Positions 52,815-61,314 of a DNA stretch of 63,761 nucleotides are shown here, piece after piece. A program made the translations under genes and the position numbers. Within the stretch, counting starts at the first letter, position 1, and every line of letters begins with the position of its first letter. This stretch comes from Muribaculaceae bacterium (lineage in GTDB: Bacteria; Bacteroidota; Bacteroidia; Bacteroidales; Muribaculaceae): NCBI GenBank assembly GCA_022509185.1, contig JAFLTS010000016.1:1-63761 (forward strand). Reading direction: 5' to 3'. A model generated the notes under the pieces. It searched no databases, was not told the DNA's origin, and worked only from the letters and a program-made list of their open reading frames with translations.

Positions 52815-53268
52815 AGTTAAAATCTAATTCTTTAATTTTTTATAGTAACATTTACAGCTCCGATAACTTTAAATTTCCTAATAGCGGTCTTTAACATCAT
52901 CTACCGGTTTTAAGGTTACTATTTTGATTCATGGCATTTTCATTAGAAAGGTAAAATTAATTCTAATAGAGGATAAATTCAAACATTAAGCCATTAAAAT
53001 TTTTTAGACTTTCCGGCTCATTAAAAGAGTTCTTTCGATTATTCATAAAAAATTTCTTGAGATTTGAGAGTATAATACATAATGATTTTTAGAGAGGTCA
53101 TATTTCTAAGATCTTATGATAATTTTATTATCTTTATATAAATTTCATATTTTCGCCTAAAGTAGAAATTGGGGGAATAAATAGTAATTTTTCTCCGGAA
53201 GGACATTTCTTATTTTTATTGAAACGGTAATAATGAAAATATGAAAGCCTTTATATGGAAAAAGAGTT
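52815..53268. other. 454-bp AT-rich gap between cstA and GH2 gene
   Basis: Divergent intergenic region upstream of both genes. No ORF, tRNA or strong hairpin was seen, and no consensus TTTG/TAnnTTTG pair with proper spacing was found on either strand. It presumably holds the cstA and GH2 promoters and catabolite control sites, but nothing can be pinned down. Confidence 0.5.
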
Positions 53269-55704
53269 ATGAAAAAGATCTTGGCCTTAATTATAAAACT
53301 TCTCTTGTTTAGTTTCTCTTTATCAGCACAAGAGGTTTATGATTTCAATTTCGACTGGAAGTTCCTAAGAGGAGACAGTTTTACATATTCTAAATCAGAC
53401 TTTGATGACTCAAACTGGCAAACAGTGAATTTACCTCATGATTTTCAGATAGCTCAGGAATGGGTTGTCCCTTCAGCCGATGAACGACCGGATGCTTCCA
53501 ATGAGATGGCAAACATAGCCAGCCGTCTCAGTTCCAGGGGGTTCAAGGAGATGGGCACAGGATGGTATCGGAAATCTTTTCAGGCAGATCCTTCTTGGAA
53601 AGGAAAGAGAGTGCTTTTAGATTTCGAGGGTATAATACTCACCGGTGATGTTTTCCTGAATGGAGAAAGAATCGGAACAACAGACTATGGGTATCTTGGT
53701 TTTGAATCCGACATTTCAGATAAACTAAATTATGAGGGAGAAAACATAATAGCCGTTAGGGCTGACACAGGTGAGCCGGACAATTCTCGCTGGTATACCG
53801 GCGGAGGACTTTACCGAGACGTTAAACTGAAAGTCGGTAATCCCGACCAATACTTCACCCGTAATTCCCTGTACATAACTACTCCGGAAGTTTCCGAAGA
53901 GAAAGCCACCATAATTATAGATGGCGAAATGGCAACTTTTGTCAATGCTGATACTTTAGACGTGGGTATAAAAATTTTTGATGCCAACGGTAAGGAAGTA
54001 TATTCCAAAAGAAATAAACTTTGGAATAATGTTAGACAAAAGATTAGGGAGTTTCGCCTTGATAGTCTGACTCTCGAAAACCCTAATCTTTGGGATACCG
54101 AGAATCCTTACCTATATACTCTTGAAGCCACTCTCTTTACTCCACAGGGAGAAGTGGCTGATGTAGTGAAAGAAAGATTCGGGATTCGTTCGATAGAATA
54201 TTCTCCCGAATTCGGATTGAAACTTAACGGAAAGAAAGTCTTACTTAAGGGTATTGCAAATCACCATACTTTAGGGACTTTAGGTGCGGCTGCTTATCCA
54301 GCTGCTATGGAGAAAAGAATAAAATTGCTAAAGGAATTTGGTTTCAATCATATACGCACTTCTCATAATCCTTATAGTGAATCTTTTCTCGACCTTTGTG
54401 ATGAGTATGGAATACTTGTTGTTGATGAATTATATGACAAGTGGACTACTCAATATGCCGGTGGAAGGAAAGAATGGAATGAGCAATGGCTTCATGATGT
54501 GCCGGAATGGGCGAAACGTGACCGCAACCATCCTTCAGTGATAATGTGGAGTCTTGGAAACGAATTACAGTTGATCCCTGATCTTCCTTATAACGACTGG
54601 GGAGTGACTCCTTATAAACTTCAAAAAACTCTTCTCAACCGGTACGATGACACAAGACCTGTGACAGTGGCCATGCATCCACGCGGAAGAAATGAACTGA
54701 CCGATTCTTTGCCTGCTCTATTGGTGATGGAAACCGATATTGCTGCCTACAATTACAGATATATGTATTTTCCGGGAGACGGTCAAAAATTCCCTTGGAT
54801 GATGTTTTATCAGAGTGAGGCCAATACTTCAGGTATCCCTTCCAATTTTTACAATATGGATCTTGACAAGGTTATAGGTTTGGCTTATTGGGGAGCAATA
54901 GACTATTTGGGAGAATCAAAAGGTTGGCCCGCAAAAGGATGGACTGAAGGAGTTTTTGACATCTCTCTTCAGCCCAAGCCTCTCGCTTATCTGGTGAAAA
55001 GTTATTTCAAAGCGGAAGAACCTATAGTTCATATCGGAATCATTGAATCCAATGAAGAAAGAGAATGGAATGATGTGGCGGTAGGCACCATGCAGCTCTC
55101 TGAAAACTGGAACAGGCCAAAAGGAGATATGGTGAATCTTTACACTTTTACCAATGGTGATGAAGTAGAACTCTTTGTTAATGGTAAAAGTCTCGGAAGA
55201 AAAAAGAACAGTCTTATAGATAATTCAAAACGAAACAGAATTCTCTGGGAAAACATACCCTATAAAGAGGGGGATTTAAAAGCTATGGCTTATAATGAAT
55301 CCGGCAAAAAAATTGCTGAACATAAAATTCAGACAGCCGGCAAAGCAAGCAAATTGAAAATAGAAATTGATAATCCTGAATGGAAAGCCGACGGTTATGA
55401 TCTACAACACATAACAGTTTGCGCCACAGACAATAAGGGAATTTTGAATCCCACAGCTTCAGATTTGCTTACATTTGAGGTTGAAGGTCCCGCGGAAATA
55501 GTTGGGATCATTAACGGTGATATTAATTCAGACGAATTGTTCACTCCTGATGCCTATTCCAATGGTAAGAAAGCTTCACATAGTTTTTATCAAGGGAAAG
55601 TTTCCATGATCCTTCGCTCTACACGAAATTCCGGACCAGTGACATTGAAGATTAAGTCGAAGGAATATCCCACAGAAAGTGTTAAGTTTTTCATAGAGAA
55701 ATAA
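53269..55704 (+). CDS. Secreted glycoside hydrolase family 2 protein (beta-galactosidase-like)
   Basis: 811 residues with a signal peptide to about 20 (SLSA|QEV). The domain order is GH2: jelly roll sugar-binding (about 25-190, WQTVNLPHDFQI, GTGWYRKSF, NSRWYTGGGLYRDV), immunoglobulin-like (about 195-305), TIM barrel (about 310-580), and C-terminal Ig-like domains (about 590-811, VNLYTFTNGDEVELFVNGKS). The acid/base is Glu432 in VIMWSLGNE and the nucleophile is Glu517 in MMFYQSEAN. KGIANHHTLGTLGAA near 327 is the usual GH2 loop. It probably removes beta-galactose or related sugars from glycans in the periplasm; substrate specificity is not readable. Confidence 0.92.
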   Translation: MKKILALIIKLLLFSFSLSAQEVYDFNFDWKFLRGDSFTYSKSDFDDSNWQTVNLPHDFQIAQEWVVPSADERPDASNEMANIASRLSSRGFKEMGTGWYRKSFQADPSWKGKRVLLDFEGIILTGDVFLNGERIGTTDYGYLGFESDISDKLNYEGENIIAVRADTGEPDNSRWYTGGGLYRDVKLKVGNPDQYFTRNSLYITTPEVSEEKATIIIDGEMATFVNADTLDVGIKIFDANGKEVYSKRNKLWNNVRQKIREFRLDSLTLENPNLWDTENPYLYTLEATLFTPQGEVADVVKERFGIRSIEYSPEFGLKLNGKKVLLKGIANHHTLGTLGAAAYPAAMEKRIKLLKEFGFNHIRTSHNPYSESFLDLCDEYGILVVDELYDKWTTQYAGGRKEWNEQWLHDVPEWAKRDRNHPSVIMWSLGNELQLIPDLPYNDWGVTPYKLQKTLLNRYDDTRPVTVAMHPRGRNELTDSLPALLVMETDIAAYNYRYMYFPGDGQKFPWMMFYQSEANTSGIPSNFYNMDLDKVIGLAYWGAIDYLGESKGWPAKGWTEGVFDISLQPKPLAYLVKSYFKAEEPIVHIGIIESNEEREWNDVAVGTMQLSENWNRPKGDMVNLYTFTNGDEVELFVNGKSLGRKKNSLIDNSKRNRILWENIPYKEGDLKAMAYNESGKKIAEHKIQTAGKASKLKIEIDNPEWKADGYDLQHITVCATDNKGILNPTASDLLTFEVEGPAEIVGIINGDINSDELFTPDAYSNGKKASHSFYQGKVSMILRSTRNSGPVTLKIKSKEYPTESVKFFIEK

Positions 55705-55739
55705 TGTTTAAAGGATCAAAGGAGAGTGATAAAATTATA

Positions 55740-55779
55740 AGAGTGTGTGTCAAATTTTCTCTTGACACACACTCTTTTT
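55740..55779. terminator. Bidirectional terminator between GH2 gene and cysK
   Basis: A 14-bp perfect stem AGAGTGTGTGTCAA/TTGACACACACTCT with an 8-nt loop, followed by TTTTTATT on the plus strand and an AT-rich run on the minus strand. It can serve both convergent genes. Confidence 0.92.
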
Positions 55780-55784
55780 ATTAG

Positions 55785-56729
55785 TTAAGTCGGGAATGTA
55801 TCAAATGCATAAAGAATCGTAGATAAATAACGTTCTCCTGTATCAGGCAATATAGCTACAATTGTTTTCCCCTTATTTACATCTTCTTTAGCCAGCTCCA
55901 AGGCAACATGAAAAGCGGCTCCGGATGAAATTCCTGCCAGCACCCCTTCTTCACTTGCAAGAAGTCTTCCTGCTTTTACTGCCTCAACATCAGTAACCTT
56001 CACTATAGAATCGATTAAGTTAGAATCATAATTTCCGGGAACAAACCCTGCCCCTATACCTTGAATTTTATGAGCCCCCGGCCCTTCTCCGGAGAGAACA
56101 GCGGAGGATGCCGGTTCTACCGCAACAGCCTTCAATGAGGGTCTCCTTTCCTTTAAATATTTGGTAGTGCCGCTTATTGTACCTCCGGTTCCTACTCCTG
56201 CTACAAGTATGTCGATTTCACCGTCGGTATCTCTCCAAATTTCAGGACCAGTGGTACGATAATGAATTAAAGGGTTTGCCGGATTTTCAAATTGTTGAAG
56301 TATAACAGAACCGGGAATTGTGGCCTGTAATTCATCAGCCTTTTTTATGGCACCTTTCATTCCTTCGCTACCCGGAGTCAAAACGAGATCTGCTCCCAAG
56401 GCTTCCAAAAGATTACGCCGTTCAATGCTCATTGTTTCCGGCATGGCAAGAATTAACCGGTATCCTTTTACTTTTGCCACCCAGGCCAGACCTATACCGG
56501 TATTACCTGAAGTTGGCTCTATAATAGTATCTCCGGGTTTTATAATTCCGTTTTTTTCAGCATCCTCAATCATTGCATAGGCAATTCTGTCTTTAACACT
56601 TCCACCCGGATTGAAGCTTTCAAGTTTCACAAGGAGCCTTGCTTTAAGCTTTTCTTCTTTTTCTACATGGCAAACCTCCAGAAGAGGTGTATTACCAATA
56701 AGTTGTGTTAAGTCTTTTGCAATTTTCAT
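55785..56729 (-). CDS. cysK: Cysteine synthase A (O-acetylserine sulfhydrylase)
   Basis: 314 residues. It is a PLP enzyme making cysteine from O-acetylserine and sulfide. The PLP lysine is Lys46 in [11 protein letters not shown], the substrate loop is [15 protein letters not shown] near 68, and the phosphate-binding loop is [15 protein letters not shown] near 177. [14 protein letters not shown] near 265 holds the C-terminal active-site Ser. Length and motifs are standard. It lies 100 bp downstream of the serine acetyltransferase gene on the same strand, forming a cysteine operon; the two enzymes form the cysteine synthase complex in many bacteria. Confidence 0.96.
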   Translation of the reverse strand: MKIAKDLTQLIGNTPLLEVCHVEKEEKLKARLLVKLESFNPGGSVKDRIAYAMIEDAEKNGIIKPGDTIIEPTSGNTGIGLAWVAKVKGYRLILAMPETMSIERRNLLEALGADLVLTPGSEGMKGAIKKADELQATIPGSVILQQFENPANPLIHYRTTGPEIWRDTDGEIDILVAGVGTGGTISGTTKYLKERRPSLKAVAVEPASSAVLSGEGPGAHKIQGIGAGFVPGNYDSNLIDSIVKVTDVEAVKAGRLLASEEGVLAGISSGAAFHVALELAKEDVNKGKTIVAILPDTGERYLSTILYAFDTFPT

Positions 56730-56829
56730 AATTTATCTATTAGTTGTTTTGTCAATTTATTTTACATAAATATCTTTTCTTCACCCGAATATTACTCAAT
56801 TCAATCCTATAACTTAATCTAAAATTATC

Positions 56830-57765
56830 TCATATCCCGGCTCCGTAAGAAAAAATATCATTTCTAATACCTCCTTGAATCACTCTCGAATAAGCCGGAA
56901 GGCTTTCAGTGACCCATACGTTTCCTCCTATCACGGTGTCATGTCCGATAGTTATTCTTCCAAGTATTGTGGCATTAGAATAAATAGTGACATTATCCTC
57001 AATAATTGGATGGCGAGGAATGTTAAGGGGAGTGCCGTTACCATCATAACGGAAACTTTTAGCACCCAAAGTAACACCCTGATAAAGGGTGACATTATTA
57101 CCTATAATACAGGTTTCACCGATTACGACACCTGTGCCGTGATCTATGGCGAAATATTCTCCGATTGTAGCTCCCGGATGGATATCTATACCGGTGTGGG
57201 AGTGAGCCAGCTCAGAAATGATTCGAGGCAGATAAGGTATATTCATAGAGAAGATTAGATGTGCAAAACGATGATGGAGCATAGCTTTGACAGAAGGATA
57301 GCAAAGAATAATCTCTACCTCGTTTCCTGCTGCAGGGTCTTTACGAAGTATAGCATTGATATCTGTGTAAAGAAGTCTTTTTAATTCGGGCAAAAAACTT
57401 ATTATTTTCATTGAAAGATCATGAGCTTCCGGATAATTGTCAATTACCACCTTTTCTTTTCTCTTAGGACGACATGACAGGCCTATTACGATTTCTTCTT
57501 GGAGGAGTTCAAACAGACGTTCTGTCGTTATGCCGATACGATATTCAATCCTGGAAACTATGGCTGTACGTTCAAAGAAAAGTTCAGGAAACATAAGTTT
57601 CCAGAGCAAAGACATAATTTCTTTCACATTCTGGAGAGAGGGTAATCCTTCAGGGCATAATGACATGAGACTCCGATCATCAGTATGGATATCTGATAAT
57701 TTTTTTACAGTTGAAGATAGTTCTTTGACTATCTCTTCAGAAGTCTGATTTCTCAACTCAATCAT
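56830..57765 (-). CDS. cysE: Serine O-acetyltransferase
   Basis: 311 residues. The N-terminal half is the helical SAT domain. Residues about 190-300 form the left-handed beta-helix of hexapeptide repeats: IDIHPGATIGEYFAIDHGTG with the catalytic His/Asp pair, VVIGETCIIGNNVTLYQGVT, IIEDNVTIYSNATILGRIT, and IGGNVWVTESLP. It acetylates serine to feed CysK, encoded next. It is the longer EpsC-like form seen in Bacteroidetes. The C terminus ends GGIRNDIFSYGAGI; the terminal Ile could insert into the CysK active site, as in known cysteine synthase complexes. Confidence 0.93.
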   Translation of the reverse strand: MIELRNQTSEEIVKELSSTVKKLSDIHTDDRSLMSLCPEGLPSLQNVKEIMSLLWKLMFPELFFERTAIVSRIEYRIGITTERLFELLQEEIVIGLSCRPKRKEKVVIDNYPEAHDLSMKIISFLPELKRLLYTDINAILRKDPAAGNEVEIILCYPSVKAMLHHRFAHLIFSMNIPYLPRIISELAHSHTGIDIHPGATIGEYFAIDHGTGVVIGETCIIGNNVTLYQGVTLGAKSFRYDGNGTPLNIPRHPIIEDNVTIYSNATILGRITIGHDTVIGGNVWVTESLPAYSRVIQGGIRNDIFSYGAGI

Positions 57766-58142
57766 TTTTAGCTATTTATAATGATAAAATACAATAGATT
57801 AACAAAATAGAAACTTTTTTGCTTAATGTAAAACAGAATTTTTATAAAAAATAGAAGTCTGGTTAATTAATCTCTTTGATATTTGTATAGGCTACAGGAG
57901 ATTTTATTAAGATGAGTTCCTTTTTAAATTGAGAAGAAAAAGACCTTTGAAAAGAATTAGGATAATTTACGATTAAGCTTAGCAAATCCTCCTGAATATT
58001 TGGTAATTTTGTTTTGGACTCTTAATTGTTTGAAGACGTATTGAAATAATTAAAAAACGAGCCGTTGACAGCCTTAAAGAAACAGTCGTCAACAGTCTCC
58101 TGATTTCAAACTATAATAATTCAAACGAGCTCTTTATTAAAA
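57766..58142. other. 377-bp gap upstream of cysE and the DUF1016 gene
   Basis: AT-rich divergent region. A TAATTTTG -7 box (58004-58011, plus strand) could start the DUF1016 transcript. An imperfect inverted repeat GTTGAC...GTCAAC lies at about 58065-58094, within the predicted leader. No gene is visible. Confidence 0.45.
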
Positions 58143-58688
58143 ATGAAACCTATAATACAACTCTCCCAGAATAAAGAATATAAAAATTGGGTAAAAGAAC
58201 TCAAGAAACGATATTTGACAGCTCGTCTGAAAGCATCGGTTGAAGCAAACCGTACATTGTTGGAGTATTATTGGAGCTTGGGGTGTGATATTGCCGATAG
58301 ACAATATGCCAATACTTATGGATCCGCTTTCTTTGCAACCTTAAGTCATGACTTAAGAACTGAGATGCCTGGTGAACAAGGTTTCTCTGAAACTAACATT
58401 CGTTACATGTATAGATTCTATGAACTTTATTCCCAGCTATTTAGAAATCTTCTACAGGGTGTAGAAGATTCTGAAACTAAAAAACTTCTACAGGGTGTAG
58501 AAGTTTCAACTCAAAAGTTTCCGCACAATGCGGAAGAATTATTAAAAGAAATCTGTTCTATCCCATGGTTTCATCAACAACGAATTATCGATAAATGTAA
58601 AGGAGATCCTCAAAAAGCTATATTCTTTGTCCGCAAAACAATTGAAAATAACTGGGGACGGAATGCTGCTGAATTTCTTAAAGACTGA
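58143..58688 (+). CDS. DUF1016 N-terminal part (split gene)
   Basis: 181 residues matching the N-terminal helical domain of DUF1016/YhcG-type proteins (LKASVEANRTLLEYYWSLGCDI, FFATLSHDLRTEMPGEQGFSETN, IPWFHQQRIIDKCKGD). The frame ends at a TGA soon after ENNWGRNAAEFLKD, where intact homologues continue as an LLNF...TDLYER segment into the nuclease domain. That continuation is found in the +1 frame. Two copies of LLQGVE (about residues 102-121) are encoded by palindromes. It is either a frameshifted pseudogene or half of a two-protein version. DUF1016 genes are often near restriction systems; a Type III-like methyltransferase starts 4.4 kb downstream. Confidence 0.75.
   Translation: MKPIIQLSQNKEYKNWVKELKKRYLTARLKASVEANRTLLEYYWSLGCDIADRQYANTYGSAFFATLSHDLRTEMPGEQGFSETNIRYMYRFYELYSQLFRNLLQGVEDSETKKLLQGVEVSTQKFPHNAEELLKEICSIPWFHQQRIIDKCKGDPQKAIFFVRKTIENNWGRNAAEFLKD
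58446..58506. repeat. Two covarying 11-bp palindromes inside the DUF1016 gene
   Basis: Copy 1 (58446-58470): AATCTTCTACA, GGG, TGTAGAAGATT. Copy 2 (58482-58506): AAACTTCTACA, GGG, TGTAGAAGTTT. Both are perfect stems with a GGG loop, 11 bp apart. They differ at the outer pair positions on both arms in a way that keeps pairing. Both encode LLQGVE. Confidence 0.88.
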
Positions 58689-59286
58689 TTTGTATGAAAG
58701 ATCAGGTAAAGCTATTTCTAATTTCAATTCCACGCTTCCGGCATTACAAAGCGATTTAGCACAGCAAATAACCAAAGATCCTTATGTTTTCGATTTCTTT
58801 GCTATAACCGAAAATTATAATGAGCGTGAATTAGAAGATGCTCTTGTTGCAAATGTGACTAAATTTCTTGTAGAACTGGGTACCGGTTTCGCATTTATGG
58901 GTAGGCAATATCGGTTACAGGTTGGCACTAAAGAGGCATTTATTGATCTTCTCTTTTATAATACACGGATTCATGTATATTGCTGTATCGAACTTAAAAC
59001 CGGATCATTCAAACCGGAATATCTTGGTCAATTAGGATTTTATGTCAGTGCTGTTAACCATCAACTCAAAACAGAACAGGATAACCCTACCATCGGGCTG
59101 TTGATATGCCGAGATAAAGACAACATAGAAGCCCAATATTCTTTAGAGGGATATAATCTTCCGCTTGGTATATCAGAATATGAACTTTCCAAATTGATTC
59201 CAACCGAAATAAAAAGTTCTCTACCCTCAATTGAAGAGATAGAATCTTCACTCGAACAATTATCCGAAAACAACGAAGTATTATAA
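58663..59286 (+). CDS. DUF1016 C-terminal PD-(D/E)xK nuclease part (split gene)
   Basis: 208 residues from an ATG at 58663, which opens exactly where the nuclease half begins (MLLNFLKTDLYERSGKAI) and overlaps the N-terminal part by 26 bp in another frame. The PD-(D/E)xK core is intact: Asp95 in FIDLLFYN, then Glu110 and Lys112 in CCIELKTGSF. GTGFAFMGRQYRLQVGTKE near 73 and QLGFYVSAVN are family landmarks. Because both halves keep conserved residues, a functional two-polypeptide nuclease is possible. A recent one-base shift (or assembly error) in a normal single gene is the simpler explanation. Confidence 0.72.
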   Translation: MLLNFLKTDLYERSGKAISNFNSTLPALQSDLAQQITKDPYVFDFFAITENYNERELEDALVANVTKFLVELGTGFAFMGRQYRLQVGTKEAFIDLLFYNTRIHVYCCIELKTGSFKPEYLGQLGFYVSAVNHQLKTEQDNPTIGLLICRDKDNIEAQYSLEGYNLPLGISEYELSKLIPTEIKSSLPSIEEIESSLEQLSENNEVL

Positions 59287-59718
59287 AGTCGAACCTGTCG
59301 GAATTTCCGGATAGTTCAAACAAATTAAAATCGACAATCTTGTTAAAATATAGAATATTAAAAAATAGTAAGTCGAAGAATATTAATTAATTTGAATACT
59401 ATCATTTTTCAATAAAACTTTTGATAGTTAAAGAGGAGAAGATACAAAGAGTCTGAAAGATTGGTTTTTATGAAAGTCTGGGTGAATTAGTAAGAGTAAA
59501 AGTATATAAATATATAACATAAAGAATAGGTCAACTAATTGCTAAAGACCATAATGGGGATGTGAATATTGTTAAGATTTTGTATCGAATGTTATTTGGA
59601 AAATAGTATCTAAATACTATAAATAAAAATAGAGAAGAATGTATTGAACACTCTGAAAAATTCCAGATGAAAAATTATCATCTTGTAAGAATAATTTTGG
59701 GAAATATTCAATACATAA

Positions 59719-59968
59719 AGGACACTCAAAAAACTTTGGTTCCTAAAATGGGAGATATTAGAAGAACGGATTCATTCTCGGTCTCATGTCAACTGTAATA
59801 AAATGACTGAGATTGGCAATGAACTGATGAAACCTGAAAGGATCTCCGGAGAATGATCAAATACCTCTTCGTGAGAAATTTCACCTGTTGGAAGACGAAC
59901 AGATCTCTATTGATAACCTTATCCAAAAGCTCCAAGACTGGTTAAATCCGGAAGGAAAATCAAAATGA
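59719..59968 (+). pseudogene. Unidentified gene remnant with one frame change
   Basis: One frame reads LKKLWFLKWEILEERIHSRS and on to MTEIGNELMKPERISGE, then stops. Shifting one base near 59850 continues as NDQIPLREKFHLLEDEQISI and QKLQDWLNPEGKSK before a TGA. No start codon or full-length family is recognisable. The coding character is a judgement from amino-acid composition only. Confidence 0.3.
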
Positions 59969-60253
59969 TTTTTTCTCCGATTAAGATGTAAAAACATGAT
60001 TTTCTTCTTATGAATCATTGATTATATAGAGATTATTTACTCCCAACGTGATTGATTTCACACTAATAAATCTAAAATGAATTAACACCGGTTTTTAAGT
60101 CGCTGATTTATATATTTATTCTTTCCCCTTAACAGATGAACAATTGTCATTCTTATGTAACCGAGCCTTGGAATTTCTTATCCCGAAACTTCGGTAGAAA
60201 TATAAAACGTTCTGGAAAAATGCTAATCAATAAAATATTTTAACCACAAAAAA

Positions 60254-60285
60254 ATTGAATATTATAGTTAAAAAATATAAATTTG
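60254..60285 (+). promoter_or_regulatory. Promoter of the secreted CTD-protein pair
   Basis: ATTG at 60254-60257 (three of four bases of the TTTG -33), a 20-bp spacer, then TAAATTTG at 60278-60285. The predicted start is near 60292, with a leader of about 65 nt. Confidence 0.6.
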
Positions 60286-60356
60286 ATTAGATAAATTACA
60301 GTTTTTAATAGAATGACATAACCAATCAAAAATAAACAATTTTAAACCAAAGATTT

Positions 60357-61304
60357 ATGAAACAATTCTACAAACTTACCCTGGCGATGATGATAGGCGG
60401 ATGCCTATCATCCCTAACAGCGAAAGCCGAAAATTTCATGCCGGAAGCAACTATGCAGTACCCTACCTCAGAAGTGTATCTTGAAATTCCCGGTAGCGTC
60501 GAAATCGAATGGTCGGACATAGTGATGCTTGTGGATCCACAAATCAATGACTGGGACGAAGAATATACCTATGTCAGTGTTTCAATCGATAAGGGAGAGG
60601 CTGTTGAAGTGCCTGCCTATTATATCTATAGTCCGGAATTTAAAGATGAGGACGGCACGGTTTGGTTTGAAGAAGAGTCTTACCTAAACATAGCTCTCTA
60701 TGAAATGGAGCAGGCTTATGATGATGCCGAATCAATAGTAATTTCTATCCCTGAAGGAATAGTAAAGAACGAATCCGGAGAAATTAATCCGGCTCAAATC
60801 ATCACATTGACCAAATCACCTTATGCAGACCTTGCTTATTTCGCTGATATAACATGGAGTCCGGAAGACGGCTCAATAATTAAACAAGATGAAGCCATTG
60901 TAAAGATAAGCTGCGGCGGTAATCCTATTTCTTACCTCACCGGCACTATCGGTTATAATAATTATGATGACTGGTCGTTCGGATCTCTTGAGTTTGGAGA
61001 ACAAGTAACTATAAACGACCAAAATGAACTGGTCATCAACCTTAGCAAAGAAGCACCGGGAGAAGTTGAAATCATGATTCCTGAAGCCTACCTATTGGTT
61101 GACGTTGACGGGGAAAATCAATTAAGTGCAAGTTTATATCTAGAATATACAATCGAGGAATCCGAAATCTCAGGGGTCAACGGAATATCCACTGACAATG
61201 AGCCACAAATGATCTATACTCTCAAAGGTGTGAAAGTTGTAACCAACGGTAAACCGGCACCAGGCATTTATGTAATTAATGGCAAGAAAGTAGTGATCAA
61301 ATAA
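60357..61304 (+). CDS. Secreted protein with type IX-like C-terminal sorting tail (1)
   Basis: 315 residues with a signal peptide to about 24 (LTAKA|ENF). The mature protein is acidic and beta-rich, with two similar Ig-like segments (YLEIPGSVEIEWSDIVML; DITWSPEDGSIIKQDEAIVK). The last 45 residues, ISGVNGIST...MIYTLKGVKVVTNGKPAPGI, then YVINGKKVVIK, match the pattern of Por/type IX C-terminal domains common in Muribaculaceae and Prevotella. I do not recognise the mature domain. It lies 10 bp upstream of a second protein of the same type, so the pair is probably co-transcribed and surface-exposed. Confidence 0.75.
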   Translation: MKQFYKLTLAMMIGGCLSSLTAKAENFMPEATMQYPTSEVYLEIPGSVEIEWSDIVMLVDPQINDWDEEYTYVSVSIDKGEAVEVPAYYIYSPEFKDEDGTVWFEEESYLNIALYEMEQAYDDAESIVISIPEGIVKNESGEINPAQIITLTKSPYADLAYFADITWSPEDGSIIKQDEAIVKISCGGNPISYLTGTIGYNNYDDWSFGSLEFGEQVTINDQNELVINLSKEAPGEVEIMIPEAYLLVDVDGENQLSASLYLEYTIEESEISGVNGISTDNEPQMIYTLKGVKVVTNGKPAPGIYVINGKKVVIK

Positions 61305-61314
61305 TAACATTCTT

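Larger units (their letters stand above)
59287..60356. other. 1.07-kb AT-rich region without intact genes
   Basis: It contains only short interrupted frames. One fragment near 59533-59606 (GQLIAKDHNGDVNIVKILY) and another at 59719-59968 look like decayed coding sequence. A two-part promoter for the next gene lies at its end. No tRNA, CRISPR or insertion-sequence ends were recognised. It is consistent with a decayed accessory gene next to the DUF1016 locus. Confidence 0.55.

Noticed and set aside
55740..55775. GTGTGTGTC/GACACACAC repeat as a microsatellite or attachment site
   Set aside because: It forms a 14-bp perfect stem with T tracts between convergent genes, best explained as a bidirectional terminator.
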